From the NCBI RefSeq assembly GCF_000764495.1, contig NZ_JRLB01000038.1, positions 22,716-86,715 of the forward strand: a stretch of DNA of 64,000 bases. Direction: 5' to 3'. Both the position numbers and the translations under genes were made by a program. Of the stretch, positions 59,841 to 64,000 are shown in pieces (the stretch's first letter is position 1; the number at the start of each line of letters is the position of its first letter). Source of the DNA: Nitrincola sp. A-D6. GTDB lineage: Bacteria > Pseudomonadota > Gammaproteobacteria > Pseudomonadales > Balneatricaceae. The notes beneath the pieces are model-generated. The model was not told where the DNA came from and made no database searches. It worked only from the letters and a program-made list of their open reading frames with translations.

Positions 59841-61789
59841 TTACTGATCCTGCCTATCAGAAAAATTATCGTCATTGTTGTCCGTCCGGAACTCTTGCAC
59901 CAACTGGTTCAACTCAGCCGACATGCCCACCATCTCTTCACTAATTTCGGTGATACTGCGCACCGACTGGGCATTATGGGTACTGGCATTGGCAATATCG
60001 CGCAGGGCAATCACCACCTGGCTACTGGCTGTTTTCTGCTGCTTGGTGGATAGGGATATCTGCTGGGCCGCATTACTGGTCTTGGTGGCGGCCTGTACCA
60101 GCGCATTTAGGTCATCAGCCGTTATGGCACTGACATCCATGCCACTCTGAATAGAGCCGGAGCCTTTCTCTGAAGTGATCACCAGACGGCTGATTGAGTC
60201 CTGTATCTCCTGTATGCGCTCTTCAATTTCCTGCGTCGAATCGGTGACACTATCAGCCAGGCGGCGGATTTCACTCGCCACGACTGAAAAACGCTTACCA
60301 GAATCACCGGCACTGGACGCTTCCAATGCGGCATTAAAAGCAATCAGTTTGGTTTGATCTGCCAGGGTATTGATCAGATCCATTACCTTGCTAATCTGTT
60401 TGGATTTGGCACCCAGCTCCATAATTTCAGTCAGACTGCGGGCATTGTCCTGCTGAATTTCACTCATGCGTTGCAGTAACTGCTGCATGGCCTGGGCACC
60501 TTTTTTGCTGCTGTCTAACGTCAGATTGGCCACATCTACGACGGACTGAGAGTGATCAGCAATCTGTGTCGAAGAAGCTGACAGCTCTTCCATGGTCGAG
60601 GTGATTTCGGCTACAGATGAAGACATCTGCTCCACGCGGCCGCCATGGATTGGCTAACTTCCTGCTGCAGACTACTGTTTTGATTCACCAGGCCAGCCGT
60701 ATGCGCCAGACGTCCTGCCGACTCACTTAAATTGTCAGCATTACGGAAAATCGCCTGGATGATGTGTGATAAACGTTCCAGCAAGTGATTGGTCTGCCTG
60801 GCCAGATCACCAAGCTCAGCCTGATCGCGTATTTCGATTCGTCGTGACAGATCCAGCGTCTGGCTAATCTGTTTAAGCTGCTGCTGAAAGCTTACCAAGG
60901 GCTTACTCAATGAGCGTGTCAGTTGATAAAGCACCAGACAGCTGACCAAAATTACCAGTAACGACAGGGATGACAACTGCCAGGTCAGGCTAACCAATCC
61001 GGCATTCACTTCAGCGGCATCAACTAGCAGCAGAAAGGTCCAGTCAGCCTCAGGCACATCAATACTGGAAAGCAACCAACTGCGGCCCTCAAACTCTACA
61101 GTCTGAATACCCGGCTGCAGCGTTACACCGGGCAACAGATCACTCAAATTCTGCTGCAACAGCGCCTGATCCGGATGCGCCAACACCTGACCTGACTTAT
61201 CCAGCATCCAGGTTTGTGTGCTCCAGCGCGTTTGTGTCGCCAGCAGATCATTGATGATACCGGAAATCAGTAAATCGGCTCCAAGAATATTGTCAGCATC
61301 TGCAGCCAGCGGAAGCGCCAGCGTAATAATCAATTCTCCGGTAACCGCATCGACATAGGGTGAGGTAATAATCAGGTCCTGTTGCGCTGTTGCAGCCTGA
61401 TACCAGGGCCTAATGCGAGGATCAAAACCCGCAGGCAGTTCGCCCGGAGGTTGAGACTGCACCATGCCACCCTGAGGCGTACCGACATAAACCAGGTCAA
61501 ATTCACCCGCATCCAGCCCCAGCGTCAGGCGCTCTTCCCAAGGCTCCCAGCCATCCGGAGAAGCCGGTAACTGGGTAGCCAGCGCGCGCATGACGCTTAT
61601 TTTAGCGCTAAGCCACTGGCTAGCCGTCGTCCGGGTCTGTTCCATACTGCTCTGCATTTCGCTGGTCATTGCCTGACTGACTTCCCGCTGCATCAAATTA
61701 CCGGCCAATAGACTCAACAGAAATAAGGCAACCAGCAACAATCCCGCCATAGAAAATAACAGTTTTTTCTGGAATGACAGGTTTTGCAT
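59841..61789 (-). CDS. Wsp-type chemoreceptor 1 with dCache sensor (one frameshift in the assembly)
   Basis: A 649-residue receptor after correction (one base restored near 60646-60650, giving SMAAAVEQMSSS). Two membrane helices flank a periplasmic dCache domain (about 35-275) that contains FDPRIRPWYQAA, SPYVDAVTGE and GADLL, the spaced R-W-Y...Y-D...D residues known from amino-acid-binding dCache_1 sensors. HAMP follows, then a Wsp-type signal tip (DQTKLIAFNAALEASSAGD, GKRFSVVASEIRRLA). The signalling half is nearly identical to that of receptor 2. It lies 11 bases upstream of cheB. Confidence 0.88.
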
Positions 61790-61802
61790 CTTCGTGCTCC
61801 TT

Positions 61803-63821
61803 TCAAGATTCGCTATTGGCTGAAGACTGGCTCAACTGAAATTCCTGCACCAGGGAGTTGAGCTCTGATGACATGGTTAACATCTCTTCACTAATCTCGG
61901 TAATACTGCGTACAGACTGAGCATTATGCGTACTGGCATTAGCAATATCACGCAGCGCAATCACTACCTGATTGCTGGCTGTTTTCTGCTGCTTGGTAGA
62001 CAGGGAGATTTGCTGCGCCGCATTACTGGTCTTGGTCGCCGCCACGACCAGTGCACTCAGGTCATCTGCCGTAGCCGAACTCACATCCATGCCACTTTGA
62101 ATCGAACCGGAGCCTTTCTCTGAAGTAATCACCAAACGGCTGATGGAGTCCTGTATCTCCTGTATGCGCTCTTCAATCTCCTGTGTGGAATCGGTGACAC
62201 TATCGGCCAGGCGGCGGATTTCACTGGCCACAACAGAAAAACGCTTACCCGAGTCACCGGCACTGGAGGCTTCCAGTGCCGCATTAAAAGCAATCAGTTT
62301 GGTTTGATCTGCCAGGGTATTGATCAGATCCATTACCTTGCTGATCTGTTTGGATTTGGCACCCAGCTCCATAATTTCAGCCAGACTGCGAGCGTTGTCC
62401 TGCTGAATTTCACTCATGCGTTGCAGCAACTGCTGCATGGCCTGGGCACCTTTTTTGCTGCTGTCTAACGTCAGATTGGCTACATCCACTACAGACTGGG
62501 AATGATCAGCGATCTGTGTCGAAGAAGCTGACAGCTCTTCCATGGTTGAGGTAATTTCCGCTACAGATGAAGACATCTGTTCCACTGCTACAGCCATGGA
62601 CTGGCTAACCTTCTGCTGCAGCGAACTATTCTGGTTCACTAAACCTGCGGTCTGCGCCAGACGACCTGCCGACTCACTTAAATTGTCAGCATTACGGAAA
62701 ATCGCCTGAATAATCAGAGACAGACGCCCCAGCAAGTGATTGGTTTGCTTGGCCAGGTCACCTAATTCCGCCTGATCATCAATGCTAATCCGTCGTGACA
62801 GGTCCAGAGTTTGTGAAATTCCCTGTAATTGCTGCTGAAAATGCACCAGAGGTCGGCTGAGAGAGGTGGCCAACGGATAGAGCACCACCAAACTGATCAG
62901 CAGAAGCACAAAACCGGTCAGCATGGAGCGATAGAGCTGCTGGCTGATTGGATCCATAAACTCAGCACGAGGCACCTCAACAACGAGGTAGCGCTGCAGA
63001 TCATTGATCCAAATGGTGCCAACTAACAATGCCTGCCCGCCCTGCTGTACTTCAGCCACCGCAACACCCTGATGCCCCTGCAAGCCTTGCAATGCGGCTG
63101 AACTGTTCAAATCCTGAATTAAGGCACCCTCGGCCTTTACTTCAACAATCCCATCCTGATTAGCCAATGAAGCACGACCACTTTTTCCAAGCCGATAGGC
63201 GCTCACGCTCTCAGCCAGATGCAGCATATCCAACCCCACACCGGCTACACTTACCGGCTCATCCGCCGTGTTGTAAGCATCACTGCGGTAGTTGACGAAC
63301 ATCTGCAAATGCTCACCACTGAATTCATTTGAGTCCAGGTTCAATTCATAAGCAGCCCCGGTACCGATATAGCGGAAGTACCAGCTATCATCCGCATTAT
63401 TGCGCTGCATCTCGCGCCGATTGAGCTGCCCGTCCTGGTAGTGATGGTAAAAGATGCGCTGGCCATCATTCGCCGCAATAAAGACAATACCCGCTTCCAA
63501 TTGCGTGTGTACGCGAGCCATCTCGGCCTTTACCATCCACAGGTCTGACTCTGGCATGCCCTGGCGAATCCAACGTTCGATAAAGGAGTTGGCGGCCAGG
63601 CTACGTGAAACCTGGATGCTCGGGGCTAACTGCAAAGCCACTTCACTGCCAAGCTTTTCCAACTGGGCTGGCAGCTCCTGAGTGATCAGGCTTTCGACAC
63701 GAGTTTGAGTATAAAATCGGTACTGCAACAGTAATGAAACAATCATTACCAGAGACAGCAACACACCGAAGGCAATAAAAAGGCGTAAGCGTAAAGATAA
63801 CCGGTTCCACAGTAGGTACAT
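61803..63821 (-). CDS. Wsp-type chemoreceptor 2
   Basis: A 672-residue receptor with an intact frame. The first membrane helix is at about 15-35, a different dCache-like sensor at about 45-305 (VFIAANDGQRIFYH, then DSWYFRYIG), the second helix at about 318-338, then HAMP and the Wsp-type tip (QTKLIAFNAALEASSAGD). The sensor lacks the amino-acid motif of receptor 1, so it likely reads another ligand. It is the first gene of the operon. Confidence 0.9.
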   Translation of the reverse strand: MYLLWNRLSLRLRLFIAFGVLLSLVMIVSLLLQYRFYTQTRVESLITQELPAQLEKLGSEVALQLAPSIQVSRSLAANSFIERWIRQGMPESDLWMVKAEMARVHTQLEAGIVFIAANDGQRIFYHHYQDGQLNRREMQRNNADDSWYFRYIGTGAAYELNLDSNEFSGEHLQMFVNYRSDAYNTADEPVSVAGVGLDMLHLAESVSAYRLGKSGRASLANQDGIVEVKAEGALIQDLNSSAALQGLQGHQGVAVAEVQQGGQALLVGTIWINDLQRYLVVEVPRAEFMDPISQQLYRSMLTGFVLLLISLVVLYPLATSLSRPLVHFQQQLQGISQTLDLSRRISIDDQAELGDLAKQTNHLLGRLSLIIQAIFRNADNLSESAGRLAQTAGLVNQNSSLQQKVSQSMAVAVEQMSSSVAEITSTMEELSASSTQIADHSQSVVDVANLTLDSSKKGAQAMQQLLQRMSEIQQDNARSLAEIMELGAKSKQISKVMDLINTLADQTKLIAFNAALEASSAGDSGKRFSVVASEIRRLADSVTDSTQEIEERIQEIQDSISRLVITSEKGSGSIQSGMDVSSATADDLSALVVAATKTSNAAQQISLSTKQQKTASNQVVIALRDIANASTHNAQSVRSITEISEEMLTMSSELNSLVQEFQLSQSSANSES

Positions 63822-63950
63822 GGCTCACCCATAGATGTTCAAACAAAAGGGATGGCTCAATGGACCTGGTTACTATTGAAGAGCCACTCTTACAGCTTAA
63901 TTAACAACGTATACATTTAAAATGCAAGGATATTTAGGTTTTCTGCTGTA

Positions 63951-64000
63951 TCAGCTACAGGCCTCCACACGATTACGGCCACCTGCCTTGGCCTGGTAGA
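63951..64000 (-). CDS. C-terminal end of a GGDEF protein (cut by the window edge)
   Basis: The last 16 codons read YQAKAGGRNRVEACS and then stop (TGA at 63951). That is the closing helix of GGDEF domains (A-L-Y-x-A-K-x-x-G-R-N-x-V). Most of the gene lies outside the window. It would be a second diguanylate cyclase upstream of the Wsp-like operon, 129 bases from receptor 2 on the same strand. Confidence 0.7.
   Translation of the reverse strand, partial: YQAKAGGRNRVEACS

Overview
The window looks like chromosomal DNA of a motile, Gram-negative gammaproteobacterium with a G+C content around the low fifties by eye. Reasons are the lptM-lysA-dapF-DUF484-xerC-yigB order, an LPS core/lipid A block with waaA, msbA and a late acyltransferase, glnE, argA, prmB, a PhoP/PhoQ-type pair and an MSHA-type pilus operon. 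An Oceanospirillales-like lineage is my guess; the sequence does not prove a genus. I found no rRNA, tRNA, CRISPR array, insertion sequence or phage, and no gene-free stretch longer than about 300 bases.

Layout. 1-4.1 kb (minus): HAD phosphatase (cut by the window edge), xerC, DUF484, dapF, lysA, lptM. 4.3-6.2 kb (plus): a stand-alone chemoreceptor. 6.2-13.0 kb: a ChbG/YdjC deacetylase, a GtrA-like membrane protein and a GtrB/ArnC-like glycosyltransferase in one overlapping operon, then waaA, an ArnT-like GT39 transferase and msbA. The set resembles known lipid A amino-sugar modification pathways (Francisella Flm/NaxD, Bordetella Lgm). 13.1-21.6 kb: late acyltransferase, four glycosyltransferases, a YrbL-like protein, a GT42/DUF115-like protein, an O-antigen ligase and an ELM1-family protein. 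The middle of this block is strikingly AT-rich and probably acquired. 21.7-37.7 kb: housekeeping genes ilvE, glnE, DUF47-pit, argA, PepSY-PhoP-PhoQ, ilvD, a degenerate EAL-HDOD protein, an MscS channel and prmB.

37.9-52.1 kb (plus) is a compact MSHA pilus operon (mshI, PilN-like, mshJ, mshK, mshE, mshG, six pilin-like genes, mshO, mshP, giant mshQ) that lacks mshL, mshM and mshN at their usual place. Convergent to it, 52.1-63.8 kb (minus) is a complete Wsp-like chemosensory operon: two receptors, CheB, CheR-TPR, CheA-REC, a lone REC, an Hpt-REC-REC-GGDEF diguanylate cyclase and two CheW proteins. The pilus ATPase MshE carries a tandem MshEN c-di-GMP-binding domain, so the two operons probably form a sensor-to-pilus circuit.

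A technical feature runs through the whole window. About twenty single-base deletions, nearly all in short G or C runs, split many genes including essential ones (dapF, waaA, msbA). Restoring one base at each site restores family motifs and expected lengths. I therefore annotate these as full genes with probable sequencing errors rather than pseudogenes; lengths given for them are after restoring the missing base(s).
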